A stretch of DNA of 64,000 nt from Shouchella hunanensis (GCF_028735875.1 NZ_CP117834.1:1848001-1912000); one strand, 5' to 3'. Numbered from the stretch's first letter, positions 9,100-17,140 are shown. The notes: generated by a model from the letters alone, not told the origin. Made by a program: numbers and translations.

Positions 9100-9246
9100 T
9101 TAGCTGTTTTCATAGTTGTATAAGAAAATGATGCTGGTGAACAGAACAAAGAGTGGCACAAAAAAGATGGGTAAAGAGCCAAGAATGGTATAAAAATCGG
9201 AACGGAAAAGGAATAGTAGAGATAATAGAAGAGAAGTGATGCTCAC
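9100..9246 (-). CDS. Putative small membrane protein, translationally coupled
   Basis: A 48-residue frame starting with GTG four bases after the stop of the upstream membrane gene. It consists almost wholly of hydrophobic residues, with two membrane-helix stretches, ending YNYENS. There is no separate ribosome binding site, so it would rely on coupling. It could instead be the displaced C-terminus of the 93-residue gene after a frameshift. No family recognised. Confidence 0.45.
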   Translation of the reverse strand: MSITSLLLSLLFLFRSDFYTILGSLPIFFVPLFVLFTSIIFLYNYENS

Positions 9247-9249
9247 TAA

Positions 9250-9531
9250 TCAAAAGAAATAATGTGTGGAGGTAGTCCATTTTTTGACTAACAGGTAGAT
9301 GGCCATGATGGCAAATCCACTTAACAAGTAGAGAAGACTGGTCCATATAATCGTTTCAGCATTCACAATGGCCCTTTCCCCTATATGTGCCATTACTTTA
9401 GTCCAGAAATAAAGAAATGGCAGAAAAACGAGTATATGTACACATGCTGTTTTTTTCTTGCCTAAATAGAGCAGAAGAATGGGACTTAATAAGAAGAGGC
9501 CAATAAGGATGGTTGAAAATAGACTTTCCAA
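9250..9531 (-). CDS. Small membrane protein of unknown function
   Basis: A 93-residue protein with three predicted membrane helices (about residues 5-24, 30-48, 62-83) joined by short loops. The start is TTG preceded by a strong AAGGAGG. I do not recognise the family. It lies between a 62-residue soluble protein and the coupled 48-residue hydrophobic frame, all on the minus strand. The three may be one transcript. Confidence 0.7.
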   Translation of the reverse strand: MESLFSTILIGLFLLSPILLLYLGKKKTACVHILVFLPFLYFWTKVMAHIGERAIVNAETIIWTSLLYLLSGFAIMAIYLLVKKWTTSTHYFF

Positions 9532-9568
9532 GTATAGGCCTCCTTATAGAGAAGTATGTATAGGCCGT

Positions 9569-9757
9569 TTATTCAAGGCCATAATGGACGAGTAGCTGTG
9601 TCTCGAGATGTTCTGCTTGTTCAAAAGGAAGTACGTTACGCTTTTTACGAACATATTCTTCAATAGCGCGCAAGTATGCAGATAATTCGCTTGTAGCGGT
9701 TGGCAAAAACTGTTGCGCACGTTCTTCAACTGCTTGTAAATCTTCTGCTGTATACAT
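9569..9757 (-). CDS. Small protein of unknown function (62 aa)
   Basis: Starts MYTAEDLQAVEERAQQFL and appears fully alpha-helical with mixed charge, no cysteine and no membrane segment. TTAGGAG stands 9 nt before ATG 9757; a GTG three codons earlier overlaps that site. About 37 bp separate it from the following membrane protein gene, suggesting a small operon. No family recognised. Confidence 0.72.
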   Translation of the reverse strand: MYTAEDLQAVEERAQQFLPTATSELSAYLRAIEEYVRKKRNVLPFEQAEHLETQLLVHYGLE

Positions 9758-9962
9758 GATCTTCACTCCTAAGAGATTTCTTATCTCTAGTTTATGGCAG
9801 AAGAGGTCCCATAACTAGTTAAGAGCTGTTAAAGATTACGTAAAACTGTCTTAACAGATTGAAAAGTAGCGGAGGAAAGGTCTTGGATGTTTCAAATCAA
9901 GCTTTTCGTGGGATAGCGGATAAAATAGGTGAAATGATATAGAGAAAGAGGGAGTGGTTGCG

Positions 9963-10892
9963 ATGCTGTGCCAATCGAATGATGAATTACAGTTATTAGT
10001 GAATCAAGCAAGAGAGGTAATTGAGGATGGAAACGTAGCAGACTATATACCAGCACTTGCCAAAGCAGAACAGAACAAATTGTCTGTAGCATTATTCTAT
10101 CCAGATGGGCGGCTCTATTCTGCAGGGGATACAAGTGAGAATTTTACTTTGCAAAGCATCTCAAAGGTGCTAGCCTTAGCCCTTGCGTTAATTGATCATG
10201 GAGAAGAGTATGTGTTCCAACGTGTCGGAAAAGAGCCGACAGGAGATCCGTTTAATTCAATTGCGAAGTTGGAAACAAATAAGCCGTCTAAACCGTTAAA
10301 TCCGATGATCAATGCAGGCGCCCTTGCCGTTACTCATATGATAAAAGGAGAATCTGTTGGTCATCGTTTTGAACGGTTGCTTGAATTTATTCGTTGCTTA
10401 TCAAGCAACGAGACCATATCGTACAATGAAGAAATTGCCAAATCTGAGTATGACACAGCGGATTTAAATCGCGCGCTTGCGTTCTTCATGAAACAGCATG
10501 ATGTCATTACAGAAAACATTGAAGGCTTAATGGATCTTTATACGAAGCAATGCGCAATCGAAATGAATTGCAACGATTTAGCAAGAATCGGCTGTGTGTT
10601 GGCGATGGATGGACGTAACCCCGAAACAGATGAACAAATTATCCCTGTAGATGTCGCCCGTATTTGTAAAACGTTTATGGTGACATGTGGAATGTATAAT
10701 GCATCGGGGGAGTTTGCGATTAATGTCGGTATTCCAGCAAAAAGTGGAGTAGCAGGAGGGATTATGGGTTCAATTCCTAAAAAATGTGGCATTGGCATAT
10801 TTGGTCCATCCTTAGATGATAAGGGAAATTCAATTGCGGGCATTCGGTTGTTAGAAATGATGTCCAGGCAATATTCGTTATCGATGTTTTAA
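9963..10892 (+). CDS. glsA: Glutaminase A
   Basis: A 309-residue serine-dependent glutaminase of the beta-lactamase-like fold. The catalytic pair is in SISK (Ser65, Lys68); NPMINAGALAV at about residue 115 and the GGIMGSIPKK segment near the end are family motifs. It hydrolyses L-glutamine to glutamate and ammonia, which serves nitrogen supply and, in other bacteria, acid resistance. I chose ATG 9963 because GAGGGAG lies about 10 nt upstream, while GTG 9954 is too close to it. It appears monocistronic with a shared terminator. Confidence 0.95.
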   Translation: MLCQSNDELQLLVNQAREVIEDGNVADYIPALAKAEQNKLSVALFYPDGRLYSAGDTSENFTLQSISKVLALALALIDHGEEYVFQRVGKEPTGDPFNSIAKLETNKPSKPLNPMINAGALAVTHMIKGESVGHRFERLLEFIRCLSSNETISYNEEIAKSEYDTADLNRALAFFMKQHDVITENIEGLMDLYTKQCAIEMNCNDLARIGCVLAMDGRNPETDEQIIPVDVARICKTFMVTCGMYNASGEFAINVGIPAKSGVAGGIMGSIPKKCGIGIFGPSLDDKGNSIAGIRLLEMMSRQYSLSMF

Positions 10893-10982
10893 GCCAAGAG
10901 GAGGGAGAATAGCTACAACGATAAGCAATATCGACATTAAGTCTAAGGCTTTTTAATTTTATATCGCTAAACCGGGAACAAT

Positions 10983-11018
10983 AAAAAACAAGAGAGACTC
11001 GTTCCTCTCTTGTTTTTT
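10983..11018. terminator. Bidirectional terminator between glsA and the EamA gene
   Basis: A perfect 14-bp stem AAAAAACAAGAGAG / CTCTCTTGTTTTTT lies between the two convergent genes, with T-runs on both strands. Confidence 0.9.
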
Positions 11019-11029
11019 CCTTAATTAAT

Positions 11030-11917
11030 CTAACCTTTTTCATGATCCTTGTCTTTTAGCACTAGCATGACACCAACCAAAATGAATAAGCAACCTATCC
11101 AAAATGTAATGCTGATCGTTTCCCCTAATAGGAACCATCCTAATAACGCTCCAACTACTGGTTGAAAGAAAAAGAAAATTCCTCCACTTGAAGCATTTAA
11201 TAGGTGTAATCCGCGATTCCATAATAAAAACGCTATTGATGTCGAAATAACTCCTAAATATAAAAGACCACCGAGAATAACTGGGTCTTTAAAAACGTGG
11301 AAATCTAGTTCATGTAGTGTAGGCAAAACAATTGGCGTTAGGACTACCACTGCTATTAGCGTAGCATATGTTGTTACAACTATTTGTGAGTAATGACTTG
11401 GTAACAGTTTAATTAAGACTGACATTAGCGCCCATGTTAATGCTGCTAAGACTAATGTTAAACCACCAATCATACTAGAAAACTCAATACGATCTATCCC
11501 TACAATAGTAATAACCCCTATAGTTGCTAACAAAACAGAAATTGCTTTTTTTACTGTTAATCGTTCCTTTAAAATGAGGCTAGCAAAAACAACCATAAAA
11601 GCTGGGGTTGTCGCAGTAATAATAGCGCCCATTTGAGCAGTCGAGAGCATCGTACCTGTTTCTTGAGCGACAATCGAAATGACATATCCTATCACTGCAA
11701 TCAATAAAATAATAAGCAAGTGATTTTTTTTGATTCTCCATTTCTGTTTGGATATCAAGCCAATAATGACCAATGCCACAAGTGCGATGAGATATCTCAA
11801 CCATACAAGCTCTAGTGGTGGAATGACGGCTACTAATAGTTTTACAACAACATACATTCCGCCCCAAATGCTTGATGCAAGTATAAGAAATAAAGAACCT
11901 GATAGTGATTTTTTCAT
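11030..11917 (-). CDS. EamA family (DMT superfamily) transporter
   Basis: A 295-residue membrane protein with ten membrane segments in two EamA repeats. The first repeat starts SSIWGGMYVVVK, typical of drug/metabolite exporters of the RhaT/YdcZ type. CGGAGGG stands 7 nt before the ATG. Upstream is a long leader with a short peptide frame and hairpins, which suggests regulation by attenuation. Substrate unknown; amino acids or toxic small molecules are usual for the family. Confidence 0.88.
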   Translation of the reverse strand: MKKSLSGSLFLILASSIWGGMYVVVKLLVAVIPPLELVWLRYLIALVALVIIGLISKQKWRIKKNHLLIILLIAVIGYVISIVAQETGTMLSTAQMGAIITATTPAFMVVFASLILKERLTVKKAISVLLATIGVITIVGIDRIEFSSMIGGLTLVLAALTWALMSVLIKLLPSHYSQIVVTTYATLIAVVVLTPIVLPTLHELDFHVFKDPVILGGLLYLGVISTSIAFLLWNRGLHLLNASSGGIFFFFQPVVGALLGWFLLGETISITFWIGCLFILVGVMLVLKDKDHEKG

Positions 11918-11976
11918 TTTTTACCCTCCGAATAGTTTGACTCATTGATTTGAGCCTAACGGAGAGTGGTATTTCT

Positions 11977-12016
11977 CATTTGTATTCTCCCCATTAAGCC
12001 TTGGAGAATACAAATG
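11977..12016 (-). promoter_or_regulatory. Leader hairpin upstream of the EamA gene
   Basis: A perfect 14-bp inverted repeat (CATTTGTATTCTCC at 11977-11990 and its complement at 12003-12016) with a 12-nt loop. It overlaps the end of the leader peptide frame. A competing pairing GGAGA/TCTCC can form between its 3' arm and sequence nearer the EamA start. There is no T-run, so it looks like a translational or antitermination switch rather than a terminator. Confidence 0.55.
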
Positions 12017-12050
12017 GTACATCATTTTCAAAAAGCGGTTTATAAAACAT
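11994..12050 (-). CDS. Putative 18-residue leader peptide of the EamA gene
   Basis: ATG at 12050 is preceded by a strong AAAGGAGG and reads MFYKPLFENDVPFVFSKA before TAA. The last codons form the 5' arm of the leader hairpin. A short, well-initiated frame ending inside a hairpin upstream of an exporter resembles stalling leaders of antibiotic-response genes. That role is inference; no codon enrichment for a single amino acid is obvious, apart from four phenylalanines. Confidence 0.5.
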   Translation of the reverse strand: MFYKPLFENDVPFVFSKA

Positions 12051-12206
12051 GGAATTACCTCCTTTATTGAATACTCCCACCATAACACAGAATGTTAGTA
12101 AGATTATTAATAAAATATGCCTTTATCTTTTCGATATTCGCTTGAAGAGAAAAACCTTTGTAAAGAAGAGTTCGAGTGGCTTCTCTCTTCATTAGCATCC
12201 TTTTTT

Positions 12207-12252
12207 TGTTACATTTGAGCTGCAATACGTATTGAAAACGGCAAATGTAACA
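12207..12252. promoter_or_regulatory. Nested palindromes upstream of the RiPP precursor genes
   Basis: TGTTACATTTG (12207-12217) and CAAATGTAACA (12242-12252) form a perfect 11-bp inverted repeat. Almost concentric inside it is the 12-bp palindrome CAATACGTATTG (12223-12234). It lies about 140 bp ahead of the first precursor start. It is a candidate operator for the HTH-TPR regulator encoded nearby. Confidence 0.5.
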
Positions 12253-12391
12253 GGAAAAACAAAGACTGCATTCGATTTGAAAAATAATTATCTAAAAAAT
12301 TAGAAAATGTATTTTATAATACATTCTTAAACTAGTATACATTGTATTCTAATGAAGAAGAAAAGAAGAAACCAAGAGAGGAGGCCCTAAC

Positions 12392-12532
12392 ATGGAAAAC
12401 AAAAAAGTAATCAATTCAAATGATATCAATGTGAAATTAGAAGACTATAGCGTTAAATCATCAACAGTTATGCAAGAAATGGAAGCATCCATCTATGCAT
12501 CAGTAATTATTCGACCAGAGCTAGCCAACTAA
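12392..12532 (+). CDS. RiPP precursor peptide, copy 1 of 4
   Basis: A 46-residue peptide starting MENKKVINSNDINVKL and ending IIRPELAN, with no cysteine. The N-terminal half is acidic and leader-like (INVKLEDYSV); the C-terminal part has Ser33 and Ser37 in EASIYASV. GAGAGGAGG precedes the ATG. It heads a run of four identical genes followed by a LanB-type dehydratase, which is why I call it a modified-peptide precursor. A leader boundary after Ala32 would resemble thiopeptide leaders ending in E-x-x-A-S; this is inference. Confidence 0.85.
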   Translation: MENKKVINSNDINVKLEDYSVKSSTVMQEMEASIYASVIIRPELAN

Positions 12533-12594
12533 ATTTGCATGAGCATGACCAGCCTTTAAAATCAAAAACCCCAAAAAAGAGGAGTTGCCCTAAC

Positions 12595-12735
12595 ATGGAA
12601 AACAAAAAAGTAATCAATTCAAATGATATCAATGTGAAATTAGAAGACTATAGCGTTAAATCATCAACAGTTATGCAAGAAATGGAAGCATCCATCTATG
12701 CATCAGTAATTATTCGACCAGAGCTAGCCAACTAA
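12595..12735 (+). CDS. RiPP precursor peptide, copy 2 of 4
   Basis: Encodes exactly the same 46-residue cysteine-free peptide as copy 1, with nucleotide sequence that looks identical. AAAGAGGAG lies 9-10 nt before the ATG. The frame is open upstream through the spacer to 12535, but that extension is only spacer sequence and would bypass the ribosome binding site, so I start at the ATG. Confidence 0.85.
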   Translation: MENKKVINSNDINVKLEDYSVKSSTVMQEMEASIYASVIIRPELAN

Positions 12736-12797
12736 ATTTGCATGAGCATGACCAGCCTTTAAAATCAAAAACCCCAAAAAAGAGGAGTTGCCCTAAC

Positions 12798-12938
12798 ATG
12801 GAAAACAAAAAAGTAATCAATTCAAATGATATCAATGTGAAATTAGAAGACTATAGCGTTAAATCATCAACAGTTATGCAAGAAATGGAAGCATCCATTT
12901 ACGCTTCAGTAATTATTCGACCAGAGCTAGCCAACTAA
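12798..12938 (+). CDS. RiPP precursor peptide, copy 3 of 4
   Basis: Same 46-residue product. It differs from copies 1 and 2 only by silent changes near the end (Ile, Tyr and Ala codons at about residues 34-36). The ribosome binding site and spacer match copy 2. Keeping the protein constant while codons drift indicates selection on the peptide. Confidence 0.85.
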   Translation: MENKKVINSNDINVKLEDYSVKSSTVMQEMEASIYASVIIRPELAN

Positions 12939-12999
12939 ATTTGCATGAGCATGACCAGCCTTTAAAATCAAAACCCCAAAAAAGAGGAGTTGTCCTAAC

Positions 13000-13140
13000 A
13001 TGGAAAACAAAAAAGTAATCAATTCAAATGATATCAATGTGAAATTAGAAGACTATAGCGTTAAGTCATCAACAGTTATGCAAGAGATGGAAGCATCCAT
13101 TTATGCATCAGTAATTATTCGACCAGAACTAGCAAACTAA
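13000..13140 (+). CDS. RiPP precursor peptide, copy 4 of 4
   Basis: Same 46-residue product, with the largest number of silent changes (for example aag for a Lys codon, gag for Glu, gaa and gca near the end). Its spacer is one base shorter and has TTGTCC in place of TTGCCC. It is followed by a strong hairpin and then the dehydratase gene. Confidence 0.85.
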   Translation: MENKKVINSNDINVKLEDYSVKSSTVMQEMEASIYASVIIRPELAN

Positions 13141-13164
13141 GCTTGGATCTATTTTCTAAAAAGG

Positions 13165-13196
13165 TTGTGTGGTGTGCTTAGATCCACGCCACACAA
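13165..13196 (+). terminator. Attenuator hairpin between precursors and lanB
   Basis: TTGTGTGGTGTG (13165-13176) pairs with CACGCCACACAA (13185-13196): 12 bp with one T-G wobble and an 8-nt loop, then TTATTTTATATT. Placed between abundant precursor genes and their modifying enzyme, a partly effective terminator would set the usual high precursor-to-enzyme ratio. Confidence 0.7.
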
Positions 13197-13208
13197 TTAT
13201 TTTATATT

Positions 13209-13233
13209 CGTATACGTTATAAATAATACGTTA
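13209..13233. promoter_or_regulatory. ATACGTTA direct repeats ahead of lanB
   Basis: ATACGTTA occurs at 13212-13219 and again at 13226-13233, a spacing of 14 bp; the first overlaps the palindrome CGTATACG. The same 8-mer is found in the regulator/exporter intergenic region at 20196, and its core ATACGT in the palindrome upstream of the precursors. Candidate regulator sites or a second promoter. Confidence 0.4.
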
Positions 13234-13287
13234 AAAAATGGGAAAAAGAAATGAACAATTGGATTTAACTCATAAGGAGGAGTACGT

Positions 13288-16152
13288 ATGATTAAAAGAA
13301 AAGCCGCATTAAAATTCTCTGCTGTGCGCAAATTGTTTACTGAAGAAGAAGATGAGTATTTGCATGAAGTGATAAGAGACTCGGCTTTCTTAGAAAGGAT
13401 CTTATTGAATAGTACTCCCTTATACAACAAGTTAAAAAAAATTGTTGATGAAGATAGAAAGATCGATAAAAAAACAAAAAAAACCGTAGTGAACTATTTA
13501 TTAAGAATGGCGGCGAGACCGCAGCCTAACCGTATTAACTCAGGAATCTGTATGAATGACAGTGACCGTTTTCATGGACGGACCGAATTAAAACAGGTAA
13601 GTATATCTTTGGAATGGGAACAAAATGTAATAAGAAAACTCGAAAATTCTATTCTTACGTTTTCCAACATAAAACTGACGTTAAATCCAAAACTATACGA
13701 GAAAGATCAACAGTTTTTGTTAGAGAAGTTTTCAAAAGAAAACACGGCCTACATCTATTTAGACAGTTCCAGTTTCTTGAAAGACTTGTTCGACTCCTTA
13801 AGATCAACTATTTATAGTCAGACACTATTAGATCAATATCAAGACGATACTCAAAGAGCTCTAGTGCTAGGAGTTATAAAAGAGCTACTAAAATCAGATG
13901 TTATAAAAACTGAACTTTCTACTTATTCTGTCAATAGAGATGCTGATGCTTTTTTAGAAAACCTTTTAAACTATAGTAACTACGATGTTGATTTAGTTTC
14001 ATCTATAAAAACGATTAAAGAATTAGTACATAAATATAGGGAATTGGAAGTTGGCAAAGGGATAGACGTATACAAAGAGTTAATTTCGAAAATGGCGGCA
14101 TTGTGCAAAAGTTCCTCGTACTTACTTATTGATTTGTCTATATACGATCGTTTGGAGAATAAAGAACAAATTAAACATGCCCTTGATAACGGAGAATCCC
14201 TAGAATTAATGACGTTTTTCGATAAACATCAAGGAATTGACTGGAACAACTATTACAATAAATTTATAGGGAAATATGGTTTTTACACTAGGGTTCCTTT
14301 ACTTGAGATGATAAATAAAGACGCTGGGCTTGGGTTTATGCAGCACCTGTCTTTTGATGATAAAAATAAAAAAATAGAAGAATACGTCCTGAACAAGATA
14401 ATGCAGTGGCATATAGGAAGCGATAAACCAATGCTTACCCTGACTGAAGAAGACTTTTTATCGATTAAAGCATTATACGGGAGAAAAGGGAACGGCAGGG
14501 TTCCTATTTCATTTGATTGCAAGATTGTGGAGAGTAAAGCTGGATTTCTTTTACCTCCAAACGCGTTTTCTTTCCCTCGTTATTCTTTTACAGGCCGCTT
14601 TTCGTCTTGTAAGGAAAGTAAAGGAGAGAATTCCCACGGCTATTCAGAAATAAGCTATATTAGCAATTATTTTAAAGATGTCGGTTTAACTTATCGATCT
14701 GAGAGCAATACGTTTATCGATTGCATCGGTCACACTGATCAATTAAAAGGGAGAATTCCCTTGAATGAAATTGATATGGTTGCCCATAAGAATCGCCTTC
14801 ATATGATCCACAAAGATCAAATAATTTATCCTGTATCAACTCATTTGTTCAGTTATCGGAACTTTAATGAACATCCTGCTTTAGTCTTTCTAAGTGAATT
14901 TTCTAGGTACTGTTTCGAGTACCCGAATAACTTTCCTATCGAAAATCTCTCTTATTTGGAATATATCCCCAGGATTGAATACAAAAGTCTCATTGTGTCA
15001 CCTGCTAGAATGAATATTAAATTTGAGCATGAAAGTACGAAGATGGAAAGAGTAAAGAAGATTAACGACCTCTTGAATAAATACAACTTGAATCAAAATA
15101 ATTATATTTATTTTTTGGAGGGAGATAAAACGCTTCCTGTTCCTCTCAATAATGAGGAGGCTATGTTATTTTTGGAAAGTTGTATAAACAAGAAGGATCA
15201 GCTTGTACTGATGGAAGCGCCGGAATTAGATGAATCGACTGAAGAAGTCAGCGATTGGATCTACTCATCAAAACAGTATAACCAAAATCAAGGAACATTT
15301 GATCTCGATACGAAGCAAATCGTACATGCACAAAAATTAGAAGAAAAAATAGATCCTTGTATAAATTCTTATCATTTGTACTACAGAAGTGGTAAAAGAG
15401 AAAAAGTGGAAAACATGATTTTGGCATTGAATGAAAAAGATCACCTGTTAGAAGATGTATTTATTGTGAATTATATTGATGAGAATAAAAAAGAACATAT
15501 GCGTGTACGATACAAAAAAAATCTCGAAAAAGAGAGTAAATGGGAAGAAATCTTATCATCAATGCTTTCATCAGGGTGTTTATACGATTTCCAAAAAACG
15601 TTGTTTCGGCCTGAAGTAAACAGATATGGTGGAAATGGACTGTACCATCTCGTGTATAAATTGTTTTCAGTTGAAACAAAAGTAATGAATGTATTGAAAC
15701 AAGCTTACTCACCTTACAATGAAAGTGAAAGTGCATTGTATCTTTCTAGCTATGTATTATATGGATTGCTTGGGAAAGATACAAATCTATTGTTCAAGTA
15801 CATTGAAAACAGTATAGAGAAAGAGAGCAAATATGTTAAACCATTTGCAAAAAAACGCACGAATTACCGTGGAATCGTGTTACAAGCGTTAAAGGATTAC
15901 AATGAAACATCACATCCACTGCTAATTGAATACAATCAGTTAGCAGCAGACTTGTTGATAGCAGCTAAAAGCCAACTGTTATCAGATGATTACTTGTTTT
16001 ACGTTGTACAAAGCATCGTTCATATGGCCATGAATCGTCATTTTCCTTTTAAGAGAGAACTAGAAATAGAAACCAATCAATATATGAGGTTCTCATTTTC
16101 AAACATTCGCTATTACCTTCAGGAAGGAGTATTAAAAAATGGAGCATTATAG
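13288..16152 (+). CDS. Full-length LanB-type peptide dehydratase
   Basis: A 954-residue lantibiotic-dehydratase homologue. The glutamylation domain shows RMAARPQPNRINSG (73-86, the family's R-x-x-x-RPTPFG-like motif) and VPLLEMINKDAGLG (about 335-348). The C-terminal SpaB_C elimination domain begins near 688 and keeps H737/R739/R741 (HMRVRY), E776 and R779 (EVNRYGG), and H912 with N916-R917 (HMAMNR), corresponding to NisB elimination residues. It should use glutamyl-tRNA to dehydrate Ser/Thr in the Cys-free precursors. GGAGGAG stands before the ATG. The next gene overlaps its end by 14 bp. Confidence 0.9.
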   Translation: MIKRKAALKFSAVRKLFTEEEDEYLHEVIRDSAFLERILLNSTPLYNKLKKIVDEDRKIDKKTKKTVVNYLLRMAARPQPNRINSGICMNDSDRFHGRTELKQVSISLEWEQNVIRKLENSILTFSNIKLTLNPKLYEKDQQFLLEKFSKENTAYIYLDSSSFLKDLFDSLRSTIYSQTLLDQYQDDTQRALVLGVIKELLKSDVIKTELSTYSVNRDADAFLENLLNYSNYDVDLVSSIKTIKELVHKYRELEVGKGIDVYKELISKMAALCKSSSYLLIDLSIYDRLENKEQIKHALDNGESLELMTFFDKHQGIDWNNYYNKFIGKYGFYTRVPLLEMINKDAGLGFMQHLSFDDKNKKIEEYVLNKIMQWHIGSDKPMLTLTEEDFLSIKALYGRKGNGRVPISFDCKIVESKAGFLLPPNAFSFPRYSFTGRFSSCKESKGENSHGYSEISYISNYFKDVGLTYRSESNTFIDCIGHTDQLKGRIPLNEIDMVAHKNRLHMIHKDQIIYPVSTHLFSYRNFNEHPALVFLSEFSRYCFEYPNNFPIENLSYLEYIPRIEYKSLIVSPARMNIKFEHESTKMERVKKINDLLNKYNLNQNNYIYFLEGDKTLPVPLNNEEAMLFLESCINKKDQLVLMEAPELDESTEEVSDWIYSSKQYNQNQGTFDLDTKQIVHAQKLEEKIDPCINSYHLYYRSGKREKVENMILALNEKDHLLEDVFIVNYIDENKKEHMRVRYKKNLEKESKWEEILSSMLSSGCLYDFQKTLFRPEVNRYGGNGLYHLVYKLFSVETKVMNVLKQAYSPYNESESALYLSSYVLYGLLGKDTNLLFKYIENSIEKESKYVKPFAKKRTNYRGIVLQALKDYNETSHPLLIEYNQLAADLLIAAKSQLLSDDYLFYVVQSIVHMAMNRHFPFKRELEIETNQYMRFSFSNIRYYLQEGVLKNGAL

Positions 16153-17140
16153 TATTAAATGTTATGTGGTAGAACCATCTCAAGAATTAAAAGCTACCAT
16201 AAAAAAACTTATAAAGAATTACAACTTTATGATTGATAAAGGGTGGGAAAATGGCTATCACTTGCACCTTAGAGGCACGATTAGTCGCAGCGATTTATCG
16301 TGGATGTTAAAAGAGCTTAAAGAAGGCGTGAATGGTTCTTTAACAAGTTTTGATGAGGCTGAATTTAGTAGAAACTATCAATCTACAGCAACTATATTAA
16401 GAAATGCTCACCCGTTTAATCCTATTTTTAAGAACGAAGTTATCGTTAAAGAAGAGGTTCTTATTTTTAATGAGGAATTAGAAGATGAATTGTTTAAAGA
16501 GTCGAATAAAATTTTCGATCATTATTTTAGCGAACATTACTTTGAAGAAAATGCTTTGCATCCAATTATTGCTGAAATAATGAAGTTTCATCATAAAATG
16601 AAAGAATATGAACAACCAGAGACTTATGTTGTTGAACATCAAGCTTATAATTGTCACCTCTCACACTATGTTGCGTTTATTAATCGTTTAAATGCTCAGG
16701 ACAAAGAACTAGTAGAAAACGATTTTCAACGGAGGTTTGAAAGCGATTCGAAGGAGGGCTTATTGCATTTCGATCTGTCTCCAACAGCATTAACGGAGAA
16801 TTTACTCGGTTTCTTTTATAAATTACGCCCTTTAATAGAAAGGAAAGATCTTAACTTCTATATGCCTTTTGATCGTTCTCATATTGATGAAAAGATTGAA
16901 TATGCTTCCAAAAGACATCAAGTTACTTTTGCAAAAGAGAATATGCATCTTTATTTATACAATGAGGTTCTAATTGCTAACAGATGGGTCACAAATGCTT
17001 TATACAAAAAGTTGTTACTTTTAGGTTTAACCAATATGGATCGCTTCTACATGAATTACGTGATCGCTCGGTTAAATTTTTCGGAAAAGGAATTGTCAGA
17101 TTATCCAGTGCAAAGTCTGAATAAGGCCTCCGTGACATAG
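16139..17140 (+). CDS. Stand-alone SpaB_C/thiopeptide-type domain protein, possible [4+2] pyridine synthase
   Basis: A 333-residue protein with an N-terminal segment WENGYHLHLRG (about 36-46), related to the HLRLR strand of the 'thiopeptide-type bacteriocin biosynthesis' domain. Unlike the elimination domain it lacks the ERYGG and HMxxNR motifs. Its length and lack of dehydratase residues recall TbtD/PbtD and MroD pyridine synthases, which join two dehydroalanines and expel the leader peptide. That function is inference. GGAAGGAG lies 8 nt before the ATG, inside the lanB end, so translation is coupled. A leader-binding partner or second elimination protein is the alternative. Confidence 0.6.
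   Translation: MEHYSIKCYVVEPSQELKATIKKLIKNYNFMIDKGWENGYHLHLRGTISRSDLSWMLKELKEGVNGSLTSFDEAEFSRNYQSTATILRNAHPFNPIFKNEVIVKEEVLIFNEELEDELFKESNKIFDHYFSEHYFEENALHPIIAEIMKFHHKMKEYEQPETYVVEHQAYNCHLSHYVAFINRLNAQDKELVENDFQRRFESDSKEGLLHFDLSPTALTENLLGFFYKLRPLIERKDLNFYMPFDRSHIDEKIEYASKRHQVTFAKENMHLYLYNEVLIANRWVTNALYKKLLLLGLTNMDRFYMNYVIARLNFSEKELSDYPVQSLNKASVT

Larger units (their letters stand above)
12392..13140 (+). repeat. Four tandem copies of a 202-203-bp unit (precursor gene plus spacer)
   Basis: Units start at 12392, 12595, 12798 and 13000, so the periods are 203, 203 and 202 bp. Each carries a 141-bp gene and a spacer with AAAGAGGAG. Copies 1 and 2 look identical; copies 3 and 4 carry only synonymous changes in the gene (for example att-tac-gct for Ile-Tyr-Ala), and copy 4 has lost one base in its spacer. 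Confidence 0.95.

Noticed and set aside
12535-12594. Open reading frame extending each of precursor copies 2 and 3 upstream to give 66-residue proteins
   Set aside because: The extension is the intergenic spacer, starts with TTG without a ribosome binding site, is absent before copy 1 and is shifted by a lost base before copy 4. The AAAGAGGAG inside it serves the internal ATG.
13288-16152. LanB as a PEARL-type aminoacyl-tRNA ligase
   Set aside because: PEARLs lack the elimination domain; here the C-terminal SpaB_C domain and its Arg, Glu and His residues are present, so a true dehydratase is more likely.
12392-17140. Classical lanthipeptide or azole thiopeptide cluster
   Set aside because: The precursors contain no cysteine, and no LanC, LanT, LanP or YcaO gene is present in the region.
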